DNA of 64,000 nt from Doryteuthis pealeii (GCA_023376005.1 CM042152.1:77575894-77639893), one strand, 5' to 3'. Positions 23,576 to 35,258 are shown, counted from the stretch's first letter. The notes: generated by a model not told the origin, from the sequence alone. Numbers and translations are program-made.

Positions 23576-24160
23576 AGATAATCATTTAGATCAACAAAAA
23601 TCAATTTAAATATGGACTAAAAATACTGAAGTTTTTTTCTTTTGATTCCAAATAATTAATTTTTTTTTGTTTTTTCATTTTGGAAATTAATTTATGCTAG
23701 ACAACCTGTGAACATGTTGGTATTTACGTTGTAAGAGTTGTCCATGATGATTTTGGTGCTTCTATTTAGAAAGGAGGGAAAGTTTCCAATTAGCATTTCA
23801 TAGTTAACAGCTGTCCATGATGATACTAATACTTCTATTTAAAAAGGAGTGAAGGATTCTAATTTGAATAATTATCTCCATTATATGTAGAATTTGAATG
23901 ATTAAAGAAAAATTACATTCATCACACCAATGACACCACAAAATTATTCTCTTGCAAATTAGACTGGAAATTGCATTATTCTCTTGGATCATTTTATAAG
24001 ATTTTCCTCCTTAATTTTCACAAATCTTAATCTTCACGTAGGCAGCAAAATTAATTTAATGAATAGTTTTAAATTTTGATATTAATTGAATATTGCTCTA
24101 CTTATACAGTATTGAGCTTCTTTTTTTTTTTTAGTTTTTATTTTGCAATTTTATCATTTC
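23576..24160. other. AT-rich gene-free stretch
   Basis: Contains two ~70 bp related pieces (23735-23800 and 23805-23860: GTCCATGATGAT, then ACTTCTATTTA and AAAGGAG), an old local duplication. No gene. Confidence 0.35.
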
Positions 24161-24411
24161 CGGATTAGCTCAGTCAGTAGAGTGTTCAGCTAGAAACCAC
24201 AAGGTTCCTAGTTCGATACCAGTCCTCGCCAACTCAGCATATGAGTAGCACAGGGATCTGTGTGGTAAAGTAAGGAGCTGATGGTAAGTGTGGTGCTCCA
24301 CCTCAGATGATAAAAAAAAAATCTCCTTGGTCTAGTGCTATTGAAAGGGGGATAGACTCCCTCACTGACTGGCTGGTACAGACTTTAGGCTGCCCCGTCG
24401 ACTTTTACTTT
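24161..24411 (+). repeat. SINE family 1, copy 4
   Basis: CGGATTAGCTCAGTCAGTAG head, AGTTCGATACC B box, GAGTAGCACAGGGATCTGTG body, and tail near GCCCCGTCGACTTTTACTT. Full length with modest divergence. Confidence 0.87.
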
Positions 24412-25164
24412 ACACCCATGCACACAAACATAATGAGAATTTTTTGTAATAATAATATATAAATATATTTGACAGTTCTTTCTTTTCTATCAAATATTTT
24501 CTGTTGCTTTTTGTAAATTTTTGATGAAACTGATAGAAATATTAGTGAAAAAAATATAAAATAAGAATTAGGCTGTTTTTGTTTTTTTAATTTTTACATA
24601 AATCAATTTATTATTTTGTACAATCTCTAAATAATTTGTAATAACTTTCATAAAATTTGATGAAAATAAAAACATTTTCTGACAGTTTTTAACATTTTTC
24701 AAATTTTTGGTTACCAAATTACTCTTAAGTAGTTTTTATAACTGTTAAATTATTTAGTCAATAAATTTTGTTTTACAAAAATAGATTGTTTAAAATAATA
24801 TAAATTTGAAATCTTCCCCAATTTATAATGAACCGACTAATTTTCAAGTATTGAGAATTGATCACAATTTAATTGAATATCCATAAAGATATTACCATAC
24901 TGATACAAACACCAAATAAGATTATTTATTGTTTTAAATACAAAAATATAAAAAAGAGCTAAAAAAAATTGTCAGATATAAAAGTTAATTTTTTTATCAT
25001 TAACTTTAAAAACATAATTATATTATTTTCAGTAATTTTTTAAATCAACTTTTCCCAGTTTGATTAAATCTGTATCATACACAAAAATGTTTTACAATGT
25101 TTTTCAGAATTTAAATAAAATCCACTCTAGATAATTATTGAATGGATTTTGACAAATTTATCAA
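24412..25164. other. AT-rich gene-free stretch
   Basis: Very AT-rich, with no open frame or repeat structure that I can support. Confidence 0.4.
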
Positions 25165-25450
25165 CAAACTAGAAGTGGCTACCCAGCATCGCCTGGGTAG
25201 GGTGTGTGGAAGACCCTGGTGTATTGATTTATTTTTTTTTTGAGATTTACAAATGCTGGACATTTTTAAGTAGAATTTCAATGCTATTTCTATGCATATT
25301 TTAATTTCTAAATATCATTGAATATAAATCAAATCTTAATAATTTTTTGCACAAAAAGCAAGAACCAGTGATATTTAATATGTATATATATTTACTTTGT
25401 GATTAATTGTTTTATTTTTGTATCCGGACATACACACATACATGTAAATT
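25165..25450 (+). repeat. Dispersed repeat family 6, full copy
   Basis: Begins ACTAGAAGTGGCTACCCAGC and then CATCGCCTGGGTAG, which form a small hairpin. It runs through GACCCTGGTGTATTGATTT and GCACAAAAAGCAAGAAC to GTATATATATTTACTTTG and a CATACA-rich end. It matches 47150-47450 closely and 15920-16115 in part. Non-coding, class unknown; the hairpin start suggests a mobile element. Confidence 0.6.
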
Positions 25451-25734
25451 TTCTTGGGTAATGTATCAACAAATTCATTGGAATGTCAAACTCTCAAGGA
25501 GAATTTAATGATTGTATTAAGATGTTTAAACCATTAAAAAAAAAACAATGGTTAGAATATATTTCTAATATTTTTTAATGACTATAATTACTTACCTGAT
25601 TCTAGTACAAAACTCAAATTAAGTGTTAATATAGGATAATCTAAAATGAATAAATATATTTCTATTTTTTGAACAAATATTTCTACTCAATTCAACTAGA
25701 AACTTTATTAAGCCTTTTATTTTCTTCATAAATA

Positions 25735-25822
25735 AACAGTATAATATAATACCTACCTTATATAGGTATATAATATAATACCTACCTTATATAGGTATAT
25801 AATATAATACCTACCTTCATCC
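25735..25822. repeat. Tandem repeat, ~32 bp unit
   Basis: About two and a half copies of TATAATATAATACCTACCTT and ATATAGG. Each unit contains ACCTACCTTATATAGGT, itself an imperfect palindrome. Confidence 0.85.
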
Positions 25823-26751
25823 TTCAACAAAAACTGATCATTTTGGATGATTATTTTCATCTCCTCCCTCTCACTATATTATTAGTAATGGAGATTGTAT
25901 TTCTATCTGTAACAAAAACTACATCATAGCTCTACCTCACAGCTTACGTCACAATATTCTTATGCTATATACACCCAAAATTTGAGTAAGCAATTTTAAA
26001 AATTGTTTTTTACTCTCGTCATTTTTTTTTTTTACAGTAACAAGAAGTTAACTAAAAAGTTTACAAATAAATAAATACCTACGATTTTGTGTAAAATTGA
26101 TGTGGAAAATATTCAAAATAATTGTTTGATTATTACATGCATGCAACATTTTATTTGAGAGGGACGGAGTTCAGTTTTCATTTCAAATTGATTTATTTTA
26201 TTTTTTTACTCCTTTAATAGATATGAGGATTTGTCTTACTTATGATACAAACCCTCTGACATTGAATTTTTAACTCCTACCCTCCCAGGCAATGTCTTTC
26301 AAGAATTAATTTTTACGATGTCCAGAGGGTGTTTTCTGTTGCTAGTATTATTAATGTATTTGTATAAGTTTTGTGTCACAATTAATTACATTGATTTAAA
26401 AAGTTAATGTTATCATTAGAATTTAAAAAAAAAAGATATTACTGTTCTGATATTTCTTGTGTAAAAAATGCTTTTGAAATTTCTCTGATTTATTTCTGTA
26501 CTAAAACAAATAAAAAAAATAGATAAAAAAAGAACTCTTAGCACTTGTGTTTTTCTTACTGCTAAGAAATGAGTACTTGCTTGCCCCCCCCTCCTTCTTG
26601 AGTTTGAATAAGAAAAAAAAGCAAGGCCAGGCTTTGTGTACACATCTTCAGCAAATATGTTCTGAGCAAGCAGCAACTATATGTGCGGACAGATGTGATT
26701 CTGATTTCGATGGATGGTATCACTCTACTTGTTAAGTTAAAAAAAATCAGG

Positions 26752-26794
<43 letters not shown>

Positions 26795-27207
26795 AATTCC
26801 AAACCAGAACACATTTTAACAGGCATGAAAATTCTTTTTTTAATCATCCTGATAATTTATTAAATTTAACTACACATTTCATTTTTTTGAATAATTTCTA
26901 AATCCTAACATGAATCATAATTTGACAAGTTAGAAATTTATTGGTATCACTAAGATTAAAATAACTTGACTAATTATTTACCTTTTGATAGTTTTATTTT
27001 TGTTACATTTATTTATAACACAGGAAATTTACAGGAGAAGAAAAGACTTTTTTAAAGTCCTCATTTTCTGTCTTTAATCTGTTTTGTTTTAGATTAATCT
27101 AAGATTATCTTTAATTCTGCTAAAGTGATTTAAAAGAAAATTAAATAAAAAAAAAAAGAAGTAAAGTATTTTCTCATAGACACATTTTAAGTCAATATAT
27201 AGAGTAT
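25823..27207. other. Gene-poor region
   Basis: 26160-26300 is an inverted relic of repeat family 9 (complement of the GGATGGGAGTTAAAAAT-type words). An (ATT)n tract lies at 26752-26792. 26660-26740 is slightly GC-richer but shows no coding match. Otherwise AT-rich with no gene. Confidence 0.4.
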
Positions 27208-27400
27208 GTATTTACCCAACCCTTCCACCTCATGCAAGATGGGGTACAAGGTGCATTCTTAAGTGGAGTAAAGCTGGTTTGAATTCAGTTTTCCTTCTTT
27301 TAGTCTGGTTGCCTAACAAAAGCTAAAGAGCCCAATCTGCCCTACTATTAACCCATACCTTGAGTGAGGGGGGGACAGTTGGATTTATGCACATATATAG
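27208..27400 (-). repeat. SINE family 2, truncated copy
   Basis: Complement of the family 2 body: ACCCAACCCTTCCACCTCAT, CTGGTTGCCTAACAAAAGC and CAATCTGCCCTACTATTAAC. The tRNA-like head is missing. Confidence 0.65.
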
Positions 27401-27512
27401 AGAGTCACCTGGAAGAGTTCCTGAGTTATCTTTATCTCTTAGAGAAAATAAATTTTAGGTTTTAAATTGTCAATACTAAAAATAAATTTTTAGTTTAAAT
27501 TTTTGTTATCAG

Positions 27513-27764
27513 TAGTAAAGTCTACAGAGTGTCATATTGTTAGTATCATCAGACAACAAGGGAGTCTATCCCCTTTTTGCAAGCATTAGACCAGGGAGAT
27601 TGTTTTACTGAGGTGGAGTGTCACACCTACCTTCAGCTCCCAGATGCTGCACAGGTCAGATTACCCAACCTGTGCTACTTATGCACTGAGTTGACAGGGA
27701 CCGATATCAAAACCCAGAACTTTGTGATTCCTATGTGAATGTTTTACCAACTTAGCTAAATTGG
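27513..27764 (-). repeat. SINE family 1, copy 5 (old)
   Basis: Diverged reverse copy: AGGGAGTCTATCCCCTTTTT, ACTTATGCACTGAGTTGAC and ACCAACTTAGCTAAATTGG (A-box complement). It has a small insertion in the body near 27625-27660. Confidence 0.75.
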
Positions 27765-27984
27765 CCCCTTTTTGTTATATACCGTTCATTAAATCAAGAA
27801 AAATAGCTTTTTATTGTTTTACTTAAAATGTTAGTTGTTTTCACTGGTTCATTGGAATCTTCTATTTCCAATAATTATTCATACAAAAAGATTTCTTTAA
27901 AATTTAACAAGTTTCCCACACTTTTAAAACATACAAAAACAATTTGTAAAATCAAAGAATAAAACTATTATTAATTGTTTTATT

Positions 27985-28170
27985 AGGAAGTGTGGTGGTG
28001 TATTAGGGAAGTGGTGTATTAGGAAGTGGTGTATTAGGGAAGTGTGGTGGTGTATTAGGGAAGTGTGGTGGTGTATTAGGGAAGTGGTGGTGTATTAGGG
28101 AAGTGTGGTGGTGTATTAGGGAAGTGTGGTGGTGTATTAGGAAGTGTGGTGGTGTATAGGGAAGGTGGTG
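27985..28170 (+). repeat. Tandem amplification of a SINE head
   Basis: About nine copies, with variable length, of a ~20 bp unit (GTGTATTAGGGAAGTGTGGTG). The last unit runs into GGTGGTGTACTGGTTAGAG, the tRNA-like A-box region of the SINE family 2 copy that follows. The array therefore looks like an expansion of that SINE's 5' head. Confidence 0.8.
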
Positions 28171-28420
28171 GTGTACTGGTTAGAGTTGTAGGAAATGGAC
28201 TCGTCAACCCGAGTTCAATTCTTGATCAAAGCCACAGTTCATATAGTGCTAATACCCTTAGGAAAGGTATGAATCCAACTATTCTCCCTCCAGCTATGGG
28301 TAAATAGTAGGGAAGACTGGGCTCTTTAACGTTGGTTAGGCAAACAGTCTAGGAGAAGAAAAACTGAATTCAAACCTGGTCACTATTAGAATGGGCTCAG
28401 GCCTACTTAGTGATCTATTT
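28165..28420 (+). repeat. SINE family 2, full copy
   Basis: tRNA-like A box GGTGTACTGGTTAGAG and B box GAGTTCAATTC. The body is TAATACCCTTAGGAAAGGTA and CTAGGAGAAGAAAAACTGAA. The tail GGCTCAGGCCTACTTAGTGA is also seen at 11190. Confidence 0.78.
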
Positions 28421-28499
28421 CAATTTAAAAAAAAAACATGTAGTGATGTTTTGGATATAGAGTTTGATATCTGAACAGATATTGCCAGATAATGTTTAT

Positions 28500-28765
28500 A
28501 ATAATATCAAGAATATCATAATCATCATCATCATTAACATCAACATCAACAACAAGAGCAACACATGCCAACAGCATGAATTCCCTTGAATTTCTATCAC
28601 CATTCATCCCTATTGGTCATCATTCTTGGCAAGTCCTCTAAACAACATTCAGTGCCCTCACAGAATAGATGAACGTATATTTTTGCTGGTCAACCAACAA
28701 CACTGGTGTGTCCATGTGAAGGAATCCATAAGAGAACGTTGCTGAGATGAGTTTGTCTTTACTTC
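28500..28765 (-). repeat. RTE-like LINE 3' end fragment
   Basis: Starts on the + strand with ATC/AAC trinucleotides (the 3' tail). It then follows the complement of the RTE C-terminus at 8100-8320: GGAATCCATAAGAGAACGTT aligns with the 8270 region and TTTTTGCTGGTCAACCAACA with the 8230 region. Highly diverged. Confidence 0.6.
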
Positions 28766-29610
28766 TTTAATATTCCAGGTTTACACAACATACAAACCAT
28801 GGGTCACATGCAGCCTGCAAAAGCTCATGTTAACCCTCAAGAGTTTTCTCTATAATGTTTATTTCACCCATCAGATAGATGCAAAAAGGGCTGATATTTT
28901 AGGGTTAACAATGAAAACTGGTGCTGTTAGTAAAAGGGAGTGGGGGGGGGATCAATATATTTTTATGATAAAAGGTGAAGATGAAGGGGGATGAAAAATT
29001 AGGTCAATTTGTTTACCTTGGCCCAGTTACCTTACTTAGTCTTATGTCCTAGGAAACATTTAACCCTTAACATCCTATACCACCTCATTCCACCCGGCTG
29101 GAAGTCACGTCCATTTTTCTAATCCACCCCAAATGATAGCCTTTGTTTACATGTAATATTAAACATATTTAGAAGTCTTTGATTTAAGGGAAATATCTCA
29201 GGTAACTTTAAATGAAACGGCCATTTTTAGCCATTTTTGATAAATGGTTATAGGAATTGGGCTGTGGACTTAGAAAATTCTCAACAGGATGTTAAAGAGT
29301 TTTAATACATTAAAAAGAAAAAAGAACTAAAATATACGGATATAAACTAATAAACTTTTTTAATTCTTTCAACTATTCTTTGTTATTTTCAATGTTTTTA
29401 TTTTCTCTGAATCTTTTTTTTTTTACATCTTACTTTCTTTTTATACTTATTTATTGTTTCTCCTCATATTTTGTGAAGTTTTATTATCAAATATTTCGTA
29501 AACTTAGATAAAAACTGAATTATGTGTTAAGATTTTCTTATAAATCACTTGGATAGTTTGTTAAGTAATTTTGAGTTTTAATTTAACCATCTTCAGTAAC
29601 TTTATAATCT
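28766..29610. other. Gene-free stretch
   Basis: Mixed composition at 28766-29300 with several in-frame stops in all readings; AT-rich beyond. No gene or element recognised. Confidence 0.35.
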
Positions 29611-29897
29611 CAGTGATGCTGATAGTTTTTTGATTTAATGCATCCTGGGACGCACATATTTGCTTTGAATGAATCCCCAGGAAAATTTATGGGTACCCAC
29701 TAAAGCCATCTAACTCCTACCTTGTAACTTATCCTGTGTAATTTATTTCTAAGAAACTATTGAAATGTATTTACACTTAGCTTAAAATGGTGAGGGAAGA
29801 AAAAAGAAAAACACTGGGATGCATGGATACGATTTTACTGTGTCCTTTTAGATTTTTGTGCATCAGGACGCAGGATACGTACCTATCAGCATCTCTG
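29611..29897. mobile_element. hAT-type MITE, copy 1
   Basis: Terminal inverted repeats CAGTGATGCTGATAG and CTATCAGCATCTCTG. The interior matches, in inverted order, the element at 33746-34208 (GGACGCACATATTTGCTTTG; CATCTAACTCCTACCTTGTA). CAG.G ends are typical of hAT elements. No coding frame. Confidence 0.7.
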
Positions 29898-30045
29898 TAA
29901 TTTGTAAATGGTTTTTTTTTTGTTTTTTTTTTCATTACAACTCTTAAAATTAAGAAATAATCATTGATCAATGAGACAACAAATTAAACAAAGTTTTTTA
30001 AAAAAATAATGATTATTGGAAAATATTTTTGTACTGATATACAAG

Positions 30046-30558
30046 TGTTGTATAGACGCTTGACTGGACTTCAATAAAACCACAGACACGTATATATAAA
30101 AATAGGACCCGTCTTTATTTTCTTTGGTGTGTGGGTGGTGAGGGGTGATGAGAGTTCACAATGAAAATGCTGGGTGGCTGGCAAAGAGTGCAGTGTTCAC
30201 AATGAACTTCCCGAGGGTGGTTGATGATGATGATGGGAGGCGACGAGGTTAACTTCTCAGCTGCTCGATGGAGACTGATTTTTTGACCCTTCATCCGCTG
30301 GCCTTTTTTATACAATAAATATGCCCACGCATTTATCATTTGATCTGATAATGGACATATACATTTCTTTATCTTTCTCTTCACCGGAAGACTCTGCTTC
30401 CGTTTTCCTTTTTTCTTTTATCTATTTCTTCATCTTCTCCCTGCTTCTTGACCGGAAGACATCTCTTCCGTTCTCCCTTTTTTTTTTAGATATATATTTT
30501 TATCTTTCTCTTTGTCTTTTTGCCGGAAGCTTCCCCTTCCAGCAACGATAATGCAACA
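30046..30558 (-). mobile_element. Solo LTR
   Basis: A 513 bp unit with TGTTG...CAACA ends, flanked by a 4-bp duplication CAAG (30042-30045 and 30559-30562). Read on the - strand it has a TATA box (TTGTATAAAAAAGGCC) and, about 190 bp later, an AATAAAGACGGG polyA-type signal. This is U3-R-U5 order with no internal region. The U3 holds three CCGGAAG...CTTCCG hairpin-like repeats near 30385, 30450 and 30520 (the last imperfect). A Gypsy-type origin is likely from the TSD length but unproven. Confidence 0.75.
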
Positions 30559-30562
30559 CAAG

Positions 30563-31794
30563 CTGACATTGGACAGAATTTTTAAATAACAAATAAACAT
30601 TATCATTTCTTTGTTTTTTCAACAGTAAATAAGCTTGAATTTTTAATAAGACCCTGCGACTGAGATATCAGTACTTCAAATAATTGTAGACATGTTGCAT
30701 TTTTAGAGGAAACGGGAAAATGACATGTTCATTATTTTGAGAGAGAGAGAAGTTTAATTTATATGAAAAACATAGAAATCAATTAGAATTTGAAAATATT
30801 TCTTATGAAAATAAACGTCAGAGATTTGTTGTTACAACCATTTCTTTATTGTTTATTACAAAGAATCTATCATGTATTATAATCAGGCCTGATCTTTTAA
30901 AGGTTAGAAAGAGTTAATTAGATGCAACAATGGTTGATTGAAATTGAACTTTTTGCATGCTGAATGCTGGTGTGGAGTTGGATGTAGAATTTCTCTACTC
31001 ATGATTTCTTTTGAGATTGGATATTGCAATATCTGTCAAAAATCGTCTTTTTTTTTTGTTTTTTGTTTTTTTTTCTTCATATCAAGCACTGGATATCTAA
31101 CCAGATACAAATTTTGGTAAATCACTTAACACATGATCATTATTTTGATTTAGTCTTTGATTAATAATATTTCCCTGCTATGTTTTCCAGTTCTTCAAAA
31201 CCCTCTTCATATGTAATAGCATCTTATATACTCTTTGGTACCTTGGTAAGTCAAGTACAGATATTGATACTAACTTACCAACTGATACTGACAAAAAGAA
31301 AACAGTGATAAAGTAATGGTCTTCAAATAATGTGCATGTGTAAGATTAATTCTATTTATATATTTTTGCTCTGGGTTTATCATTATTTTTATTGGTGATA
31401 TATTTTTTCGTTCTCCTAAACTGTGATGAATCTTTAAAAATTGGGGGTGTGTGCAAAACATGATAGTGTAAAGAATTTTCAAAAATCCTAAAGAAAGAAA
31501 TGTTAAAATATAATTTTCAAAAATCTGTATCCAATTTCTTGATAGGCTTATTCACCCCAATTTTATAACGGAACAAAAACAAATACTGTTCCATTTATTT
31601 TAAATATATCATTGTAATGACAACGATAACACCAATAGACTTTGGAAAGCTTTATTCTACTTAGAATAATTGGTACACTTATTGAGAGTTTATATAGTCA
31701 TGTATTCACTAGAGTTCTCCAAAGGGGAGGTAATCATAAAATAGGGGAGGTAACTCTCAATTACTTATTACACTCATTATGTGGGCTTTAATAA
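30563..31794. other. Gene-free stretch
   Basis: AT-rich, with T runs near 31050. No coding frame or bounded element recognised. Confidence 0.4.
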
Positions 31795-31985
31795 TAATGA
31801 TGATGATAATAATAATAATGGAATTTATTGCATAAAGTGCTCAGATGCACCACAATTCATCAAAGATTCATGTATAGAACATAGAATAACATACTAATGC
31901 CAGGAACATGAATAGCGTACAGTAAAATACACATGTATGTGTGTGTGTGTGCGTGCATATGTATATGGAGGGGGGATATTAGGTA
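31795..31985 (-). repeat. CR1/Jockey-like LINE 3' end (UTR only)
   Basis: Complement of the 3' UTR of the LINE at 13160-13333: ATTATTATT tail, GCACCACAATTCATCAAAG, TAATGCCAGGAACATGAATA and the TGTG microsatellite. The coding part is absent, a typical 5' truncation. Confidence 0.85.
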
Positions 31986-32083
31986 TAGTATTGTCGAATA
32001 AGTTGGCATTTCAAACTAGTTTCACTGATTCTTAATATTAAAAAAAGATTTTAGATATAATCCAGGTTAAAAGCATGGTAAGA
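31986..32083. other. Short spacer
   Basis: AT-rich spacer between the LINE 3' end and the tandem element. Nothing else seen. Confidence 0.4.
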
Positions 32084-32436
32084 GTAACCTAAAGCCAAAC
32101 ATTTTTAGACCTTATTTTTCTGATGCAGTTATCATTGGGGATCGAGAAAAAATTAATGGTAACCCGAAACCAAACATTTTTAGATCTTATTTTTCTGATG
32201 CAGTTATCATTGGGGATCAAGAAAAATTAATGATAACCCGAAACCAAACATTTTTAGACCTTATTTTTCTGATGCAGGTATCATTGGGGATCGAGAAAAG
32301 TTAATGGTAACCCAAAACCAAACATTTTTAGACATTTATTTTTCTGATGCAGGTACAAATTGGAAACAAGAAAAGTTTTGGTAAATTGTCCAACCTTTGA
32401 CCCATTTACAAAAACTTTTCTTGTTTAGGTCAATTA
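32084..32436. mobile_element. Inverted-repeat element with ~75 bp tandem amplification
   Basis: Four tandem units of 74-75 bp start at 32084, 32159, 32234 and 32308, each with AACCAAACATTTTTAGA, TTATTTTTCTGATGCAG and ATCATTGGGGATCGAGAAAA. The same sequence forms one arm of a palindromic element at 62085-62270. This looks like a MITE whose left arm was amplified in place; only a short stretch near 32371-32430 represents the other arm. Confidence 0.7.
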
Positions 32437-33274
32437 AGACTTGAGCCTAATTATTATTATTCCGTGATTGTCACTGAACAGCACCTTTCTTATATATTTT
32501 ACTTGATAAGATAATGTTAGTTTGACATCTTTTATATAATTGTTTGTCTTCTTATCATTTACTAAAAATAAATGTTGAATTGATTTGTTTGTTTGTATCT
32601 CGTGAATATCATTTGATACTTAACATCTGCACTGATTTTATCCTGATTAATAAATACTTTGTATCTGTTCACTACTTTGTCCGACGACCTCGTCCGACGA
32701 CCTCTGTTGTTGACCATATTTTAACCAAAGAAATTTGGAGTATCCAGTGTCCTTGATTGTAGAATTTCCTCTTCAACATCTTGTGCTGCTTCCACTTGGC
32801 ATTCAAAATGAATGCACATGGTGGTGAGGGAGGGGTGTGCGGATGAAAACTAAGACATAAAAGGGGTTCCAGCATTTCCCTAAACTCTCTCACTGCTACT
32901 GCAATGACCATTGTGTAAATGGAGACAAAGTCCACTCAAGGATTTTGTTTCTTTTTCCTATTTTGACACATTTCACTTATGTTAATCATTATTTCTACTC
33001 CAATCCTTAACTCACCAATTTTCCTTTGACACAAACACCCCCCGCCCCCAGCCTTGCACCCCCCTCGCACCTCCTTTTTCCTTCTCCCCAGTCTCCTGCC
33101 CTCTTCAAATTAAAATCTTGTTTTTCCACTTGTTTCTGATTGTAGAAACAGAAAACATACAAGAATAGTGTGTCTTGTGACTCTTTTAGTAATTTGTAAA
33201 CTTTTCAATCGTTTCCTTTTTTTATTTCTTTGTATACAAATATTTTAAAGGGAAAATTTAGTGTTTTTCAATTT
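32437..33274. other. Gene-free stretch
   Basis: AT-rich to mixed. An 18-bp direct duplication (CCGACGACCTCTG / CCGACGACCTCGT) sits at 32681-32704, and a C-rich stretch at 33035-33075. No coding match. Confidence 0.35.
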
Positions 33275-33720
33275 TTAAGTGTACTAGCAAAATAAAAAAC
33301 GCCCTATGTAAAAATAGATTTTTGAAACATATTGCCTGAGGGGTGGGAGTTAAAATTTCAATGTCAGCGAGTTTGTACCCTAAGTAAGTAAAATCATCAA
33401 ATTCATTAAAGGATTAAAAAATAAAACAATTTGAAATGTAAACTTTAAATATGTATTAAAATAAAACAAACTATATATAGATATATAATACCAGTCATGT
33501 ATTTATTAAAAGTTGTTTTAAAAAACAATGAGGACTGTCTAATGTTGCATATTCAAATTTTGAGTGTATTTATTCTATGTTATGACGATTTTGGGTTATG
33601 TGATGTAAGCAGTGACATAGTTTTTGTTACAGACAAAGACCGGAAGCGGATCTCCATTATTAATAGATATAACATGACCAAAGCAGTTCAAGCTGTGGTA
33701 GGTACAAGCTATGGTTGATA
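33275..33720 (+). repeat. Dispersed repeat family 9, copy 1
   Basis: Colinear with 41800-42228: TACTAGCAAAATAAAAAACG, GGGAGTTAAAATTTCAATG, TAAAATCATCAAATTCATTA, AACAATGAGGACTGTCTAA and GACATAGTTTTTGTTACAGA. Its 3' part also resembles the end of family 5. Short frames inside are not conserved as protein. Probably an old non-autonomous element or a LINE 3' UTR. Confidence 0.6.
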
Positions 33721-33745
33721 GTATCATTCTTATTGATGTGCTGAC

Positions 33746-34208
33746 CAGAGATGCTGATAGGTACGTGTCCTACATCCCTGATGTACAAAAATCTAAAAGG
33801 ATGGAATAAAATCATATCCGTGAATCCCAGTGTTTTACTTTTTTCTTCCGCCACCATTTCAAGCTAACTATAAATACATTCAATAGTTTTTTTAGAAATG
33901 AATTATACAGGAGAGGTTACAAGGTAGGGGTTAGATGGCTTTTGTTGTTTCCCCAGATCATAAATAAAAACCCTACAATCTATTAAGAAACTTTAGTTGT
34001 GACCCATTGTTTTTCCCAGGGACTCATTCAAAGCAAATATGTGCGTCCCATGATGCACTAAATTTAGTTGTTTCCCCAGATCATAAATAAAAACCCTACA
34101 ATCTATTAAGAAACTTTAGTTGTGACCCATTGTTTTTCCCAGGGACTCATTCAAAGCAAATATGTGCATCCCATGATGCACTAAATTAAAAAGCTATCAG
34201 CATCACTG
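33746..34208. mobile_element. hAT-type MITE, copy 2, with internal duplication
   Basis: Ends CAGAGATGCTGATAG and CTATCAGCATCACTG. GCTGAC directly flanks both ends (33740-33745 and 34209-34214). Inverted relative to copy 1 at 29611. A 123-bp segment (from GTTGTTTCCCCAGATC) is present twice in tandem at 33944 and 34067, nearly identical. Confidence 0.75.
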
Positions 34209-34259
34209 GCTGACAAGTACATTTCTTCAGTATGTGTGTGATATGAAAGCCACACTATT

Positions 34260-34640
34260 GGATACACAACATAGTCTGATTCAAGAGGTTATGCTTTACA
34301 AGTCCAAACCAAACCATAACATCACAGAAGCAACAAAAACATTTGTTATGTGAAAGACACAATTGATCACAGTACAGTAACCAGATCGTTCAAGAATGTT
34401 GATGATCAAGCTAGGTCAGGTAGGCCTAACAAAAATTGTGGATTTTGAGGTTGTACTCCAAGCAATAGATGCAAATCCAACAAGTAGCACTCAGAGAGTA
34501 TCAGGTGAGATCAGCATTTTACAGGCCAGTAAGATTTTCAACTTCCCATCTTTTGGTAAAAACATCAAGAACTGCTGAATTATGCCCCACATTACCAAAA
34601 TATTGCAAAACTTTTGGTTCACCCTAGTAACTACACAAAT
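34260..34640 (+). pseudogene. mariner transposase N-terminal half, broken
   Basis: Pieces in different frames read TEATKTFVM, then VDFEVVLQAIDANPTSSTQR, VSGEISILQASKIFNFPS and MPHITKILQNF. This order (first HTH remnant, linker, R.VSGE..I second HTH, then the PH segment) is that of mariner/SETMAR transposases. The catalytic region and terminal repeats are missing. Confidence 0.65.
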
Positions 34641-34783
34641 TATATTGGTCAAGATTTTGATTTGATTATATTGAATTATATTTCAATTATGGACAAAAAA
34701 AGGTTTTAATTGACACAGATAACACGAATGCAGCATGAAAGTATCTTTTAAGATAGCAATTACAATAAGTTATATGTAGTAAT

Positions 34784-35258
34784 TATATATTAATGATTTG
34801 AAGGCAATTACAATGCATGTAAAAAATAAAAATAAAAAGATGTTTTTTTGTCTTATCAATTTCAAAGTAAACTTTATCTTCAGAGACAATTTTCAGAAAT
34901 GGACGCGTTTTTTTTTTGTGTCGTTATTTTATTTTATTTTTTTATGTTGTAAATACGCGTCGCGTGGTGTTCTTTTTTTTTTTTAACGCCACGCAGAAGG
35001 TCGTGATAGTCGTAATAGCCGTTGTTCATTCAACAACAGCTATTACGATTATTACTATTAAAAGAACACTACGAGACGCGTGTTTATAACATTTAAAAAA
35101 TAAAATAAAATAACAACACAAAAAAACGCATCCATTTCTGAAAATTGTTTCTGAAGATAAAGTTTACTTTGAAATTGATAAGACAAAAAAACATCTTTTT
35201 GTTTTTATTTTTTACATGCATTGTAATTGCCTTCAAATCATTAATATATTATAACATA
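34784..35258. mobile_element. 475 bp near-perfect palindrome
   Basis: Both arms (about 200 bp each) match from the outer ATTAATGATTTGAAGG through GCAATTACAATGCATG, ATAAGACAAAAAAACATC (right-arm strand) and TCAGAAATGGACGCG. The centre is GTAATAGC..GTTGTT / AACAACAGCTATTAC. There is no coding content; the two open frames are the two arms. The outer words recur at 36103-36640, defining a family. Confidence 0.88.

Noticed and set aside
32084..32380. Regularly spaced repeats that could suggest a CRISPR-like array
   Set aside because: The units are contiguous, without unique spacers, the DNA is eukaryotic, and the unit is an arm of a MITE.
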